Assembly: GCA_013314735.1 (NCBI GenBank)
Contig: JABUFD010000001.1
Span: forward strand, 1 to 64,000
Direction: 5' to 3'
DNA from: Anaerolineae bacterium
Lineage (GTDB): Bacteria; Chloroflexota; Anaerolineae; Anaerolineales; Anaerolineaceae
Length of the DNA stretch: 64,000 nucleotides
The notes beneath the pieces are model-generated. The model did no database searches, was not told the DNA's origin, and saw only the letters and a program-made list of their open reading frames with translations. This document shows, piece by piece, positions 53,456 through 62,737 of this stretch. The stretch's first letter is position 1; each line of letters begins with the position of its first letter. Position numbers and translations under genes: made by a program.

Positions 53456-54772
53456 TTAAAACTGGGTTTTGGGGACGATCCCCAGGCGGTGCGCTTCATC
53501 CCGGATCCAATCCCGGAAATCAGGATGGGCAACCCGAATCAGAGCTTCCATGCGGTCTTTGACCGAACGTCCGCGCAATTCTGCCACGCCGAATTCGGTG
53601 ATGATGGTATCCACATCCTGGCTGGGCACGGTTACACCGGCGCCGGGAGCAAGGGTGGGTACGATGGTGGAGATGGCACCATTCTTGGCGGTCGAGCGCA
53701 GGGCGATGATCCCGCGCCCGCCTTCGGAGAGCTGCGCGCCGCGGTGGGTGTCCAGCTGTCCGCCAGTGCCGCTGAACTGGCGTGTACCAATGCTCTGTGA
53801 GCATACCTGCCCCAGGATGTCGACTTGCAGGGCGGTGTTGACGCTGACCATCTTGTTGTTTTTCGCAATGACGTAGGGATCATTGACATAGCGGCCGCGG
53901 TACAACTCTACATTCTGGTTGTGATCGAGGAAGTCATACAGTTTGCGCGTGCCGAGGGCAAAGGTGCCGATAATCTTGCCGGGGTGCAGGGTTTTGCGGC
54001 TGTTGTTGACCACACCGGCTTCGAACAGGTCAACCATCCCATCCACGATCATTTCGGTGTGAATACCGAGATCTTTGCGCTCCATAATGTAAGCGGTGAT
54101 GGCATTGGGGATGCCGCCGATGCCCAACTGGATCGTGGAACCATCTTCAATCAAATCGGCAATGTAACCGCCAATCTGCTGTTCGATCTCGCTGGATTCG
54201 CCGTTGGACAACTCCACCAGCGGTATGTGGTTTTCCACCACATAATCCACCTCGGATATATGCACCAGGGTGTCGCCATAGGTCCACGGCAGGTTTTCGT
54301 TGATCTCGAGGATTTTCAGGCTGGCTGCGTTGAGCAGATCACGTTCCACAATCAGGCCGATGGAGAGGGACATGTACCCTTCTTCGTTCGGTGGGGTAGC
54401 AGTGCCGAAGAACACATCCAGGTGTCCTTTGGTGGCATACAGTTTGTCCTCGGAAGCACGGTGGAGGTTGTTGGGGATATAGGAAACGCGCCCTTCGGGG
54501 TGTACCTGGCGATCGGTAAAGCTGTAGAACCAGTTTTCGTTGAAGAAATGCCCTGCCATTTCAGGTTGGGCGAAGATGTCATAGGCACGCATGGGCAGGC
54601 AAGTCCAGCAGTGCACTCCTTCCAATCGGTTGCGCTGACTGGCGAGTTCTGTCAGCAGGCCAACCGGTTCTGAACCGGCAATGGCAATTCCCAGTGTCTG
54701 GTGTGATTGCACCATTGCGGCTGCTTCCGCAAAGGAGATGTATTTTTCAGGGTAACTTCTGGCAGAATTCAT
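53456..54772 (-). CDS. acetyl-CoA hydrolase/transferase family CoA-transferase (4-hydroxybutyrate CoA-transferase-like)
   Basis: 438 residues, family I CoA-transferase with both domains in one chain. The catalytic Glu240 lies in GIHTEMIVDGMVDLFEAG, and the GxGG-type CoA loop is QLGIGGIPNAI. The C-terminal FGVAELRGRSVKDRMEALI is typical of the Cat1/4-hydroxybutyrate CoA-transferase group. It would move CoA from acetyl-CoA to the imported acid. GAAAGG precedes the ATG. It lies between the KAS III-like gene (22 bp) and the small unknown. Confidence 0.88.
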   Translation of the reverse strand: MNSARSYPEKYISFAEAAAMVQSHQTLGIAIAGSEPVGLLTELASQRNRLEGVHCWTCLPMRAYDIFAQPEMAGHFFNENWFYSFTDRQVHPEGRVSYIPNNLHRASEDKLYATKGHLDVFFGTATPPNEEGYMSLSIGLIVERDLLNAASLKILEINENLPWTYGDTLVHISEVDYVVENHIPLVELSNGESSEIEQQIGGYIADLIEDGSTIQLGIGGIPNAITAYIMERKDLGIHTEMIVDGMVDLFEAGVVNNSRKTLHPGKIIGTFALGTRKLYDFLDHNQNVELYRGRYVNDPYVIAKNNKMVSVNTALQVDILGQVCSQSIGTRQFSGTGGQLDTHRGAQLSEGGRGIIALRSTAKNGAISTIVPTLAPGAGVTVPSQDVDTIITEFGVAELRGRSVKDRMEALIRVAHPDFRDWIRDEAHRLGIVPKTQF

Positions 54773-54794
54773 ACCGGTTGACCTTTCATTATGT

Positions 54795-55802
54795 TTATGG
54801 CATGCGGAAAGCGACGGCTGCCTGGTTGTAGCCTACCCCTGAACCTACAAAGACCACCAGGTCGCCGGATTTGATTTTGCCCAGCTTGCGGGCATCGTCG
54901 AACGCCATTGGCAGGCAGGCAGAGCCGGTGTAGCCCCACTTGTCCATCACCCAATGCGCTTTTTCGATGGGCAATCCCAGTTCTTCCATTACCAGTTGAA
55001 TACTGTTCAAGCGCACCTGGGTGAAGATCACAAAATCGATATCCTGGATGTCGAAGCCGCCATTTTTGGCAACTTCACGTACGCGCTTCGGCCAGCCTTC
55101 ATTATTAACCTCGGGCGGGAAGGCATTGACCAGGCGTACCTGGGTTTTGCCGGATTGTACATTTTCCACACTGGCCGGTTCGGCTGTCCCGCCGGCATAA
55201 ATGCCCCAATGATTGGCAAAAGAGCCATCGGCAAAGAAGCTGGAGGAGATAAAGCCGGGTTTATCGCTGGGCGCAACGATCGCCGCGCCAGCGCCGTCGC
55301 CGTAGAAGAAGGCCATCACATCATGCTTGTAATCTGCCAGGCGGTGCATCATGTAGGCGCCAATCACCAGCACATATTTCAGATTGGGATTGGTCATGAT
55401 CAGTCCAGCCGCCTGTGCCAGCCCGGTGGGGAATGAAGCACAGGCACATCCGACATCATACGTGCCGGCATTGACCGCGCCCAATTTGTGCTGCACCACA
55501 ACCGATGTGGCAGGGGTGATGAAATCCGGGCTGTCCGTGCCGAGGATGATCAGGTCGATCTCTTCCGGGGTGATCCCGGCATCGGCAATGGCATCCCTGG
55601 CGGCTGCCACAGCCAGGTCGGAGGTTGCCCAATCTTCCGGGGCATAGAAACGGGTTTTGATGTTGGAACTGGCTTCAAATTTGCCGACCACATCAGCCAG
55701 TTTGGGGCTGACAGCGCCCATCCATTCAGCAAAGGTGGCATTGGTGATTTCGTTCTCGGGCAGGCAGCGGCCTGTCCCAATGATGGTTGCGTAACGTGTC
55801 AT
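54795..55802 (-). CDS. beta-ketoacyl synthase III-like protein lacking the catalytic His and Asn
   Basis: 335 residues, full FabH/thiolase-like fold. Cys121 in GCACASFPTG aligns with the acyl-accepting cysteine. The FabH His (LVPHQAN) is Thr261 (VIFTQVR), and the Asn (GNTSAAS) is Tyr291 (GYTGSAC), so the decarboxylating pair is missing. It may use another condensation, transfer an acyl group from its Cys, or be a non-catalytic partner. Position with thiolase and DUF35 recalls the archaeal HMG-CoA synthase complex. AAAGGG lies 8 bp before the ATG; the open frame extends seven codons upstream without support. Confidence 0.82.
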   Translation of the reverse strand: MTRYATIIGTGRCLPENEITNATFAEWMGAVSPKLADVVGKFEASSNIKTRFYAPEDWATSDLAVAAARDAIADAGITPEEIDLIILGTDSPDFITPATSVVVQHKLGAVNAGTYDVGCACASFPTGLAQAAGLIMTNPNLKYVLVIGAYMMHRLADYKHDVMAFFYGDGAGAAIVAPSDKPGFISSSFFADGSFANHWGIYAGGTAEPASVENVQSGKTQVRLVNAFPPEVNNEGWPKRVREVAKNGGFDIQDIDFVIFTQVRLNSIQLVMEELGLPIEKAHWVMDKWGYTGSACLPMAFDDARKLGKIKSGDLVVFVGSGVGYNQAAVAFRMP

Positions 55803-55861
55803 GGAATAACCCTTTCGATCCAAAGTGTTGGTGATTCAATCCAGTGCGATGTGCCCCGTGC

Positions 55862-56626
55862 CTAGGTGCCCAGCACCATACCGCCATCGACGCTGATGGT
55901 GGTGCCGGAGATGTATGAAGCTTCATCGCTGGCCAACCAGCAGTAAACGTTGGCGACGTCTTCCGGTTCGCCCATACGGCCGAGTGGTGTTTTGGCTGCG
56001 AGGCCTTCCAGGATTTTCTCGGGCATTTTCCTGACCATTTCGGTCAGGATGAAACCAGGGCAGACCGCGTTGACGCGAATATTGTACTTGCCCAGCTCAC
56101 GTGACCAGGTTTTGGTCATGCCGATGACACCAAACTTGGTGGCGGCATAGTTGGTCTGGCCAAAGTTGCCGTACAACCCGACGATGGAAGAGGCATTCAG
56201 AATTACTCCGCCGCCCTGCTTGATCATTTGGGGGGTCACTGCCTGGGCGCAGTTAAAAACCCCTTTGAGGTTGACATTCACCACCATATCGAAGGCCTGC
56301 TCGTCCATCTGCCCGACCATTTCGCCTTCTTTGAATTTAACCAACTGCCCATCGCGGGTGATGCCGGCGTTGTTAACAAGGACATCAACGCGCCCAAATT
56401 TGGCGACAACATCATCAACCCAGGATTGCACATCCTGGCGGTTGGTGACATCTACCTGGTAAAACACAGCGCCATTCCCCAGTTCAGCGGCAAGCGCCTG
56501 GCCTATTTCTTGATTGACATCACAAATGACTACCTTCGCGCCTTCACTGGCGAATTTCTCCGCGGTGGCTTTGCCGATCCCGGCAGCACCACCCGTAATT
56601 AAACAGACCTTGTCCTTTAATCGCAT
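55862..56626 (-). CDS. short-chain dehydrogenase/reductase (FabG-like)
   Basis: 254 residues, classical SDR. GGAAGIGKA (cofactor loop), NNAG, Ser in NASSIVGLYG, and YAATK (Tyr/Lys catalytic pair) are intact; the Asp in VVICDVN suggests NAD(H) preference. SVDGGMVLGT is the usual C-terminus. The role is probably 3-hydroxyacyl-CoA oxidation before thiolysis, or the reverse. AAGGAG fixes the start. It is the first gene of the 12-kb minus-strand run and lies next to the tandem-repeat promoter. Confidence 0.9.
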   Translation of the reverse strand: MRLKDKVCLITGGAAGIGKATAEKFASEGAKVVICDVNQEIGQALAAELGNGAVFYQVDVTNRQDVQSWVDDVVAKFGRVDVLVNNAGITRDGQLVKFKEGEMVGQMDEQAFDMVVNVNLKGVFNCAQAVTPQMIKQGGGVILNASSIVGLYGNFGQTNYAATKFGVIGMTKTWSRELGKYNIRVNAVCPGFILTEMVRKMPEKILEGLAAKTPLGRMGEPEDVANVYCWLASDEASYISGTTISVDGGMVLGT

Positions 56627-56705
56627 GGAATACTCCTTAACCTGTGGATGATATGGCTCATTTACAGCATAAACGGCAGAAAATATCTGCGTTGTACGCA
56701 TCCAC

Positions 56706-56744
56706 AGGATACCACTGCTACATTACAAAGCGGTTACAAAGCGG
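56706..56744 (-). promoter_or_regulatory. tandem 11-bp repeat and promoter before the CoA operon (candidate SARP site)
   Basis: TTACAAAGCGG occurs twice without a gap (56723-56733 and 56734-56744) and is followed by TAACAG. Read on the minus strand, the repeats lie 11 bp upstream of TATCCT, a possible -10. SARP proteins are known to bind direct repeats with an 11-bp period next to the -10. The adjacent regulator has a SARP-type C-terminus. Confidence 0.5.
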
Positions 56745-56751
56745 TAACAGT

Positions 56752-59700
56752 TCAGAAAGAAAAGGTGCCTTTTTGCTCCTTTGCCAGTAATTCCTCGTAC
56801 AGTTGGCGGATCTTGGGTGAGGGCGGCGCATTGAACTGACGTTCGAATGCCTCAACGCATTGTTTGTAGACCGTTCGCACCATCGAATAACGTCCCATGC
56901 GATGGAAGATGCGCATTTGCAAGCGGTAGGCTGATTCCCATACATTGTCCTGTGCCAGGATGCGGAAGGTAATCTCCAGCGCCTGTTCCAGTTTGCTGTC
57001 ATCGATCAACAAATGGGTGAGTTTTTCAGCGGCCAGCAGGAATTGCTGATGATAAAATTGCTCCTCCACCACCAGCCATTCCTGCACATAACTGTCTTCA
57101 AAATAGTGACCCTGGTACAGGTCCACTGCCGCTTCCAGGTCCATCAACGTATTGGATGCGGCAGCTTTTTCGAATAATTCTGTATCAATCATGATCCGGG
57201 CAGTGGGATTAAGTCGATACAATTCCTGTTGGCGTTCCACGAAAAATGGCTGAGCGCCGCGGACGCGCTCCGGTTCCAGCACCTGGTTAAGGGCATTGAA
57301 GACAACTTTCAGGTTATTGGCGGCGGCATCGGTCAATGTTTCGGGCCAGAGCATGTTGATCAACTGGTCGCGGTGCATCCATTTTCCACGGTGGGCTACC
57401 AGCAGCTGCATTAATTGCCTGGCTTTCTCACGTTTCCATTCTTGTTGGTCGATTTCTTGCGTGCCGCGCCAGATGGCGAAGCCGCTGAATGTTTTCACCC
57501 ACAGGGTGTAGCCGGGATGCGTGTTCATGTCCAGCAGCCCGTGCGCGCTGAGGATGTGGTTGATCCATTCAGGTTCAATCGCATGCTCCCGGGCGGCCAG
57601 CAGTAGCGGTAGGATCATTTCCCGATCTTTCAGGCCCAGGTAGGTTTCACGGGTCAACAGGAAATCATACTGGTGTTGGCGAATGACCGGCAATAATTTT
57701 TCCAGTGTAACAAAAGCGGTGTTGCGGTATCCCTGGTACCAGGCATTCACCGCCAGCCATAATCGTGCTGCGCTGAGGGCAAACGGATCTTTCACTTTGA
57801 TGGCGGCTGATTCAGCGATGGAAAGGTGGTGCTGTGCCTGATCATAATTGCCTGCCAATACTTCCCCCGCGCCCAAGGAAACCTGGACCAGGATGCGGAT
57901 CCAGACATCACCTGCTTTTTCTGCAATTGCCAGGGCTTCCTGTGCCACCTGACGGGCTTCCACCACACGGTTGGAATAGCCCAGTGCACGGCAAATACCC
58001 CACAAGGGTTCCACGTGGATGCGGACCACGTCTACCTGCCTCATCGATTCACGGTAGGAGGTAATCGCCCGTTCGTATCCATCCTGATTCCACGGATGGG
58101 TGTTGCGCAGCTGAAGCGTATGCCCCAGGCGCATGATGCCGACCGATTGGACAAAGGTCGATTGCAATTGCTCACCGATCTGTATTCCACGTTGAGCATA
58201 TCTCTCCGCCCCATCGATATCGCCCATCAGGCTGTAGAATAATGATAGCAGCAACGAAGCTTCACGGTGGAAGCGCTGCGGGCGTGACAGGGTAGGCGAT
58301 ACCTGGGTGCTCTCCCGTTCTTCCAGCAGCCTGATCCCTTCCCTCAGGCGGCCGGTGCGCAGGTACAGTCGTGCCTGGATCAAGTCGGTTTCGGTGTCCA
58401 ATTCCGGCCGCAGCGCGCGTGCCTGTTGGAGCAGGCTTTCGGCGCTGTCCGGGCTGCCAAGATTCAACTGGTTCTCAGCAGTCAACACCAACAGATCAGC
58501 AACTTCCTGGGGCATCTCTACCGGATTCAGAAGACGCAGCGCATCCTGCAGCAATTGGTCTGCATTGACCGGGCGGATCGTATCGAGAAAGACCTGCGCC
58601 TGTCCACGCAACGCCATGCTTGTTCCCCAAAGATTCTCCTGGGCGCGGTAAATGCGTTCAGCACTATGGTAATACTCCAGCGCCTGGTCAAAGCGTGAGG
58701 CGAAACGGTTGACCTCTCCCAACAAATAGTTAACGTATGGGTAGTGCCTGCGGACTGATTCGGGAAAGGCGTTGATCCAATAATTAATACTTTCCTGGCG
58801 ACCATCCATGATCATCCGTTCGCCGATGTTCTGCAAGATCTGGTTCACCTGGCGGTAATCACCTGCCGAAAGCAGGTGATAAATGGCTTCTTCCCAGTAT
58901 TCGTGGGCGGTGAAATAACTCGCGATGGTCCGGTGGTATTCGATGGTTTCCGCCGGGTGCTGCTGCAGGCGATTGAGCAGAAATTCGCGGAAAATCTGGT
59001 GGTAGCGGTATAGACCTGGTCGCAGTTCTTCGATGAATAGACCACTATGATGCAATTTGCGCAGCATTTCATCGCTGGTGTCGCTTCTCATCAGAAAATC
59101 ACAGGTGGCCGAATCCAGTTTGGAGAGGATCGATGTGCGCAGCAGGAATTGCTGTGTGCTGGCATCCTGGCGGGAAAGCACCTCTTCCGCCAGATAATCG
59201 AACAAAGCCATCCTGGATTCGCGGTTGTCTTCCAGTACGGACAGCAGGCTGCGGCCGGGATTGTTTTGCAGAGATTGCCATACCATCTGAAGCCCGATCG
59301 CCCATCCTTCGGTTTTTTCCAACAGCTGATCAATTTCCAACGGGGTCAGTTTGATGCCGTACTCCGACTCGAACAACACCTGCACTTCCTCGGCTGTGAA
59401 CGTGAGGTCATCGCGCGTAATTTCCAACAAGGCGCCTTTGACACGCCACTTGTTGAATGATGGAAAATCAATCATTTGCCGGCTTGAAATGACCATATGC
59501 AGGTTGGAGGGGATGTTCTCAATCATCCAATCCATTAACGCCATGATTTCCGGAATGTCGCGCACGCGGTGAAAATCATCCAGTACCATGAGCGTGGGAT
59601 GTGCCAGGCGCGTGGACAGGGCATTAATGAAAGCGATCATTGCCTCCTGTTGGGTGGCGTCCGGCATATCGAGGATGCGCAGTGCTTCATCGCCGATTTC

Positions 59701-59979
59701 ATCACCGTGCTGGTTGAATGCCGTAAACAGCTTTGCAAGGAACAACCTGGGATCGCGGTCTGATCCGGTGATGGTGTACCAATAAACCGGTTTGTCGAGG
59801 CGATGTACAAAAGAGATGATCGCCGTACTTTTACCATACCCGGTGCCGGCTTGCAGGATGGTGAGTGGGTAGGAGAATGCGCCACTTAAAATAGAAGAGA
59901 CTCGCTCCCGGATGAGGACGCGGCTGCGCTGCGCGGGCGGATTCAACTGGCTGAGGATGATCAGGTTTCGGATGGACAT
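56752..59979 (-). CDS. MalT-like STAND ATPase fused to a SARP-type (winged helix + BTAD) domain
   Basis: 1075 residues. The NTPase domain has Walker A AGTGYGKST (44-52) and Walker B-like LMVLDDFH. A winged-helix connector (to about 330) and a long helical repeat (TPR-like) region of about 370-800 follow. From about 825 an OmpR-type winged helix (WKREKARQLMQLLVAHRGKW, MLWPETLTDAAANNLKVVFN) and a BTAD domain to the end match SARP activators. The layout suggests a ligand- and ATP-gated switch that activates neighbouring genes. It lies on the same strand just upstream of the CoA operon. The ATG has only a weak ribosome-binding site. Confidence 0.85.
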   Translation of the reverse strand: MSIRNLIILSQLNPPAQRSRVLIRERVSSILSGAFSYPLTILQAGTGYGKSTAIISFVHRLDKPVYWYTITGSDRDPRLFLAKLFTAFNQHGDEIGDEALRILDMPDATQQEAMIAFINALSTRLAHPTLMVLDDFHRVRDIPEIMALMDWMIENIPSNLHMVISSRQMIDFPSFNKWRVKGALLEITRDDLTFTAEEVQVLFESEYGIKLTPLEIDQLLEKTEGWAIGLQMVWQSLQNNPGRSLLSVLEDNRESRMALFDYLAEEVLSRQDASTQQFLLRTSILSKLDSATCDFLMRSDTSDEMLRKLHHSGLFIEELRPGLYRYHQIFREFLLNRLQQHPAETIEYHRTIASYFTAHEYWEEAIYHLLSAGDYRQVNQILQNIGERMIMDGRQESINYWINAFPESVRRHYPYVNYLLGEVNRFASRFDQALEYYHSAERIYRAQENLWGTSMALRGQAQVFLDTIRPVNADQLLQDALRLLNPVEMPQEVADLLVLTAENQLNLGSPDSAESLLQQARALRPELDTETDLIQARLYLRTGRLREGIRLLEERESTQVSPTLSRPQRFHREASLLLSLFYSLMGDIDGAERYAQRGIQIGEQLQSTFVQSVGIMRLGHTLQLRNTHPWNQDGYERAITSYRESMRQVDVVRIHVEPLWGICRALGYSNRVVEARQVAQEALAIAEKAGDVWIRILVQVSLGAGEVLAGNYDQAQHHLSIAESAAIKVKDPFALSAARLWLAVNAWYQGYRNTAFVTLEKLLPVIRQHQYDFLLTRETYLGLKDREMILPLLLAAREHAIEPEWINHILSAHGLLDMNTHPGYTLWVKTFSGFAIWRGTQEIDQQEWKREKARQLMQLLVAHRGKWMHRDQLINMLWPETLTDAAANNLKVVFNALNQVLEPERVRGAQPFFVERQQELYRLNPTARIMIDTELFEKAAASNTLMDLEAAVDLYQGHYFEDSYVQEWLVVEEQFYHQQFLLAAEKLTHLLIDDSKLEQALEITFRILAQDNVWESAYRLQMRIFHRMGRYSMVRTVYKQCVEAFERQFNAPPSPKIRQLYEELLAKEQKGTFSF

Positions 59980-60063
59980 GGTTTCTTGTAACGCCGTTCA
60001 TCAAGACAGATAGGGCTGCAAGGTGGGTAATACTCTCTGGCAGGCATCAGCCTGTTCCTTACT

Positions 60064-60069
60064 ATTATA
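60064..60069 (-). promoter_or_regulatory. -10 box for the STAND-SARP gene
   Basis: TATAAT on the minus strand, about 85 bp before the start codon, with a weak -35. It is divergent from the next -10 box. Confidence 0.4.
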
Positions 60070-60107
60070 AACGGTTCCAACCCGGAAACTGATGGCACAG
60101 CTTGCGC

Positions 60108-60113
60108 TATAAT
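60108..60113 (+). promoter_or_regulatory. -10 box for the SDR/tocopherol-cyclase-like cluster
   Basis: TATAAT on the plus strand, 41 bp before the first start codon, with no clear -35. The two divergent -10 boxes are about 40 bp apart, so one regulator could act on both. Confidence 0.45.
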
Positions 60114-60154
60114 AGATAGTATCAACAATATGTTGTACTTCAGTGAGAAATGGT

Positions 60155-61732
60155 ATGACTGTTCAAACAGTTTGCTTGTTTGGTGCATCGGGCACCATGG
60201 GGTTGTGTGTTCTGCGAGAGCTGTGGCAGTGCCGGGATCGGTATCGGCTGGTGCTTCTGTTGCGGCGGTCGAAAAAAAACATGCGATTCATTCGGCCTTA
60301 TGCAAAACAAGCGGGTCTTAACCATTGGTGGAAAAAACGTGTGAGCGAAAACCAAGCCCTTAAACTGGTGTGGGGCGATGCTACCCGTTATGAAGATGTA
60401 TGCGAAACGATTCGGGGCGCGGACTGGGTGCTGGATGCGATGGCGCTGATCTCTCCGTATGCAGACTATTACCCGGCACAGGCACGGGCGGTCAACACGG
60501 AAGCCATAAAACATATAGTGAGTGCCATCGAGGAAGAACCCGGCGGGGCAGAGCGTATCCGGTTGATCTATACTGGAACGGTGGCCGAAACGGGTGACCG
60601 TTTACCGCCGATCCATTGGGGCCGTGTTGGCGATCCATTGAAGCCTTCCATTTTTGATTATTATGCCGTCACGAAAATAGCTGGTGAGCGATGCGTGTTG
60701 GAGTCCAATATCCGCCATTGGGCATCTCTGCGGATGACTTTTATCATGCCCACCAATTACCGCGGTATGCTATCGTTGATGGACCCGATTCTCTTCCACC
60801 AGCCCCTGCGGACATGCATGGAGAATATTTCCGACCGTGACGCGGGTCGCGGGATGGCGCTTTGCCTGCAAATTCCTGACAACTCTTCATTCTGGCGGGG
60901 CATTTATAACATGGGCGGGGGGCCTTCGATGCGCTGTACCGCATGGGAGTTCATGGATCGCAGTATGCAAATGATGGGATTGCCAGGGATTCATGCCTGC
61001 ACGATGCGACGCTGGTTTGCCCTGCGGAATTTCCACATGCAGTATTTCCTCGACAGCAGCCAACTCAATGATTATCTTCATTATTGGCGGGATTCATTGC
61101 AGGATTGCTGGAGCAGGCTTGAGCGGAGCATGCCCCTTGCAATGAAAATCCTCCGGCTGTTCTGCCAAAAATTCAAGGGATTTCAAACATTACTGACGCG
61201 GCAGGTGGAGAAACGCATGCGGCAGATGGCCGAACATCACCGTAATGGCACCGCTTATTGGGTTCACCATGGAAACACAGGCCGTATCAGTGCCTTTTAT
61301 GGGGTGGGAACCGATGTTTCAACCATGGCGGGTTGGGAGATGAAAGATGATTGTGTTAGTGATACAGATACTGTGGTGGAGATTTGCCATGGTTACAACG
61401 ACACCGGGAATTCGGTGACCCTGGCAGGTCTGGTATCAGCCGCTGTGTACCGGGGTGGCGAATGCCAGAGCCTGGATTGGAATGGGGATCTGTTTGCGGA
61501 TGTGCGCTGGCGCTGTGCCAGGGGGCATACGTTTATAATGAAACCCAATACGGTATTAAAGGGCGGTCATTGGTGCCCTGACTGTGCAGCACCGCCGTGG
61601 GATTATGACAGGGAAGCACAAATAAACCCGTTTTTTGCCCAGGTCTGGTATCCGAACCATCATGTGGAAGAGAAAAATGTTTACCCGGAGAAATTAATCA
61701 ATGACATTGCGGGAGCGGATCGAGACAGGTAG
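60155..61732 (+). CDS. atypical extended SDR (NAD-binding epimerase-like) with C-terminal zinc-ribbon
   Basis: 525 residues. The N-terminal Rossmann fold has FGASGTMGLCVL, a TGxxGxxG variant. YYAVTKIAGE supplies the Tyr/Lys pair near residue 170, so the dehydrogenase part (1-300) looks functional. A helical segment follows. Near the end (454-477) CARGH and GGHWCPDC form a treble-clef or zinc-ribbon pattern not expected in SDRs. The ATG was chosen over a GTG four codons earlier. It starts a plus-strand cluster and lies 21 bp before the next SDR gene. Substrate unknown. Confidence 0.68.
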   Translation: MTVQTVCLFGASGTMGLCVLRELWQCRDRYRLVLLLRRSKKNMRFIRPYAKQAGLNHWWKKRVSENQALKLVWGDATRYEDVCETIRGADWVLDAMALISPYADYYPAQARAVNTEAIKHIVSAIEEEPGGAERIRLIYTGTVAETGDRLPPIHWGRVGDPLKPSIFDYYAVTKIAGERCVLESNIRHWASLRMTFIMPTNYRGMLSLMDPILFHQPLRTCMENISDRDAGRGMALCLQIPDNSSFWRGIYNMGGGPSMRCTAWEFMDRSMQMMGLPGIHACTMRRWFALRNFHMQYFLDSSQLNDYLHYWRDSLQDCWSRLERSMPLAMKILRLFCQKFKGFQTLLTRQVEKRMRQMAEHHRNGTAYWVHHGNTGRISAFYGVGTDVSTMAGWEMKDDCVSDTDTVVEICHGYNDTGNSVTLAGLVSAAVYRGGECQSLDWNGDLFADVRWRCARGHTFIMKPNTVLKGGHWCPDCAAPPWDYDREAQINPFFAQVWYPNHHVEEKNVYPEKLINDIAGADRDR

Positions 61733-61753
61733 TGATGGAGGAACGCAAATAAA

Positions 61754-62737
61754 ATGAAGGTGATGATCATCGGCGGTACAGGTTTTTTGGGGTACCATGC
61801 CAGCCTGGAATTCCTGGCACGTGGACACGAGGTTGCGACCCTATCGCTGCCCGATGTCGCCCTGGGACATTGGTTTCCTGCAGCGATCCAGGTGCAGTAT
61901 GGCGATGTGTTTTCCATGACCGATAGGGGCCTTGCGCAGGCGTTGACCGGATACGATGCCCTGGTGTATGCGGTAGGTCCTGATGACCGGGTAACACCGC
62001 CGGCGCCGGCCTACCCATTCTTCCATGCACGGTTGGTGGATGCCAGCGCGAAAGTGATTGCGGCAGCGCGTGAAGCTGGTATCAGGCGTAGCGTGGTGTT
62101 GAATTCTTACTTTGCCACATTTGACCGAACACAGCCGCAAAAGAAACTGGCAGAACGTCATCCTTATATCCGCTGCCGTGTAGAACAGGCAGAGCGGGTG
62201 ATTGCTGAAGGGCAGGATCGTATGGATGTCATGATTTTGGAGCTTCCATACATATTTGGCGCCATGCCAGGACGGGTTCCATTATGGAAGGATGTACTGT
62301 TTGAACGGCTGCGAAAACCAAAGGTGATCCTATACCCAAAGGGTGGAACCAATATGATAGCGGTGGAACACGTGGCGGAGGCGATCGTTGGCGCGGTGGA
62401 ACGCGGTATCCATGGGAAACGTTACCCGGTGGGTGACGTGAATCTATCGTGGAATGGGATGATCCAATTGATCCTGCACGCGATGGGTACCAACAAGCCT
62501 GTGATCAATATTCCCAGGTTCCTGGCAGTGCAGGCTGGCAAACAGATGCAGGAGGATCATGCCAAAAAGGGCCTGGAATCGGGTTTGGACCCGGTCTGGT
62601 TGATGAAGGATATCATGACGGACGAATTCTTTTTTGATCCGTCCGAAAGCCGCCAGGAATTGGGGTACAGATCAGGGGGAATTGAAACAGCCATAGAAAA
62701 AACAGTTTATGCCAGTTATCCAGAGGACTTTTTGTAA
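61754..62737 (+). CDS. NAD-dependent epimerase/dehydratase family protein (extended SDR)
   Basis: 327 residues. IIGGTGFLGYHASLEFLARG is the NAD-binding loop, and the Asp in GDVFSM follows the usual beta-strand. The Tyr-x3-Lys pair of classical SDRs is not obvious (YIRCRVEQAE stands in its place), so it may be an atypical SDR. The C-terminal half has the extended-SDR substrate domain. GGAGGAACG precedes the ATG. Its stop overlaps the next start by one base (TAATG). It is probably a step in the same pathway as its neighbours. Confidence 0.75.
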   Translation: MKVMIIGGTGFLGYHASLEFLARGHEVATLSLPDVALGHWFPAAIQVQYGDVFSMTDRGLAQALTGYDALVYAVGPDDRVTPPAPAYPFFHARLVDASAKVIAAAREAGIRRSVVLNSYFATFDRTQPQKKLAERHPYIRCRVEQAERVIAEGQDRMDVMILELPYIFGAMPGRVPLWKDVLFERLRKPKVILYPKGGTNMIAVEHVAEAIVGAVERGIHGKRYPVGDVNLSWNGMIQLILHAMGTNKPVINIPRFLAVQAGKQMQEDHAKKGLESGLDPVWLMKDIMTDEFFFDPSESRQELGYRSGGIETAIEKTVYASYPEDFL

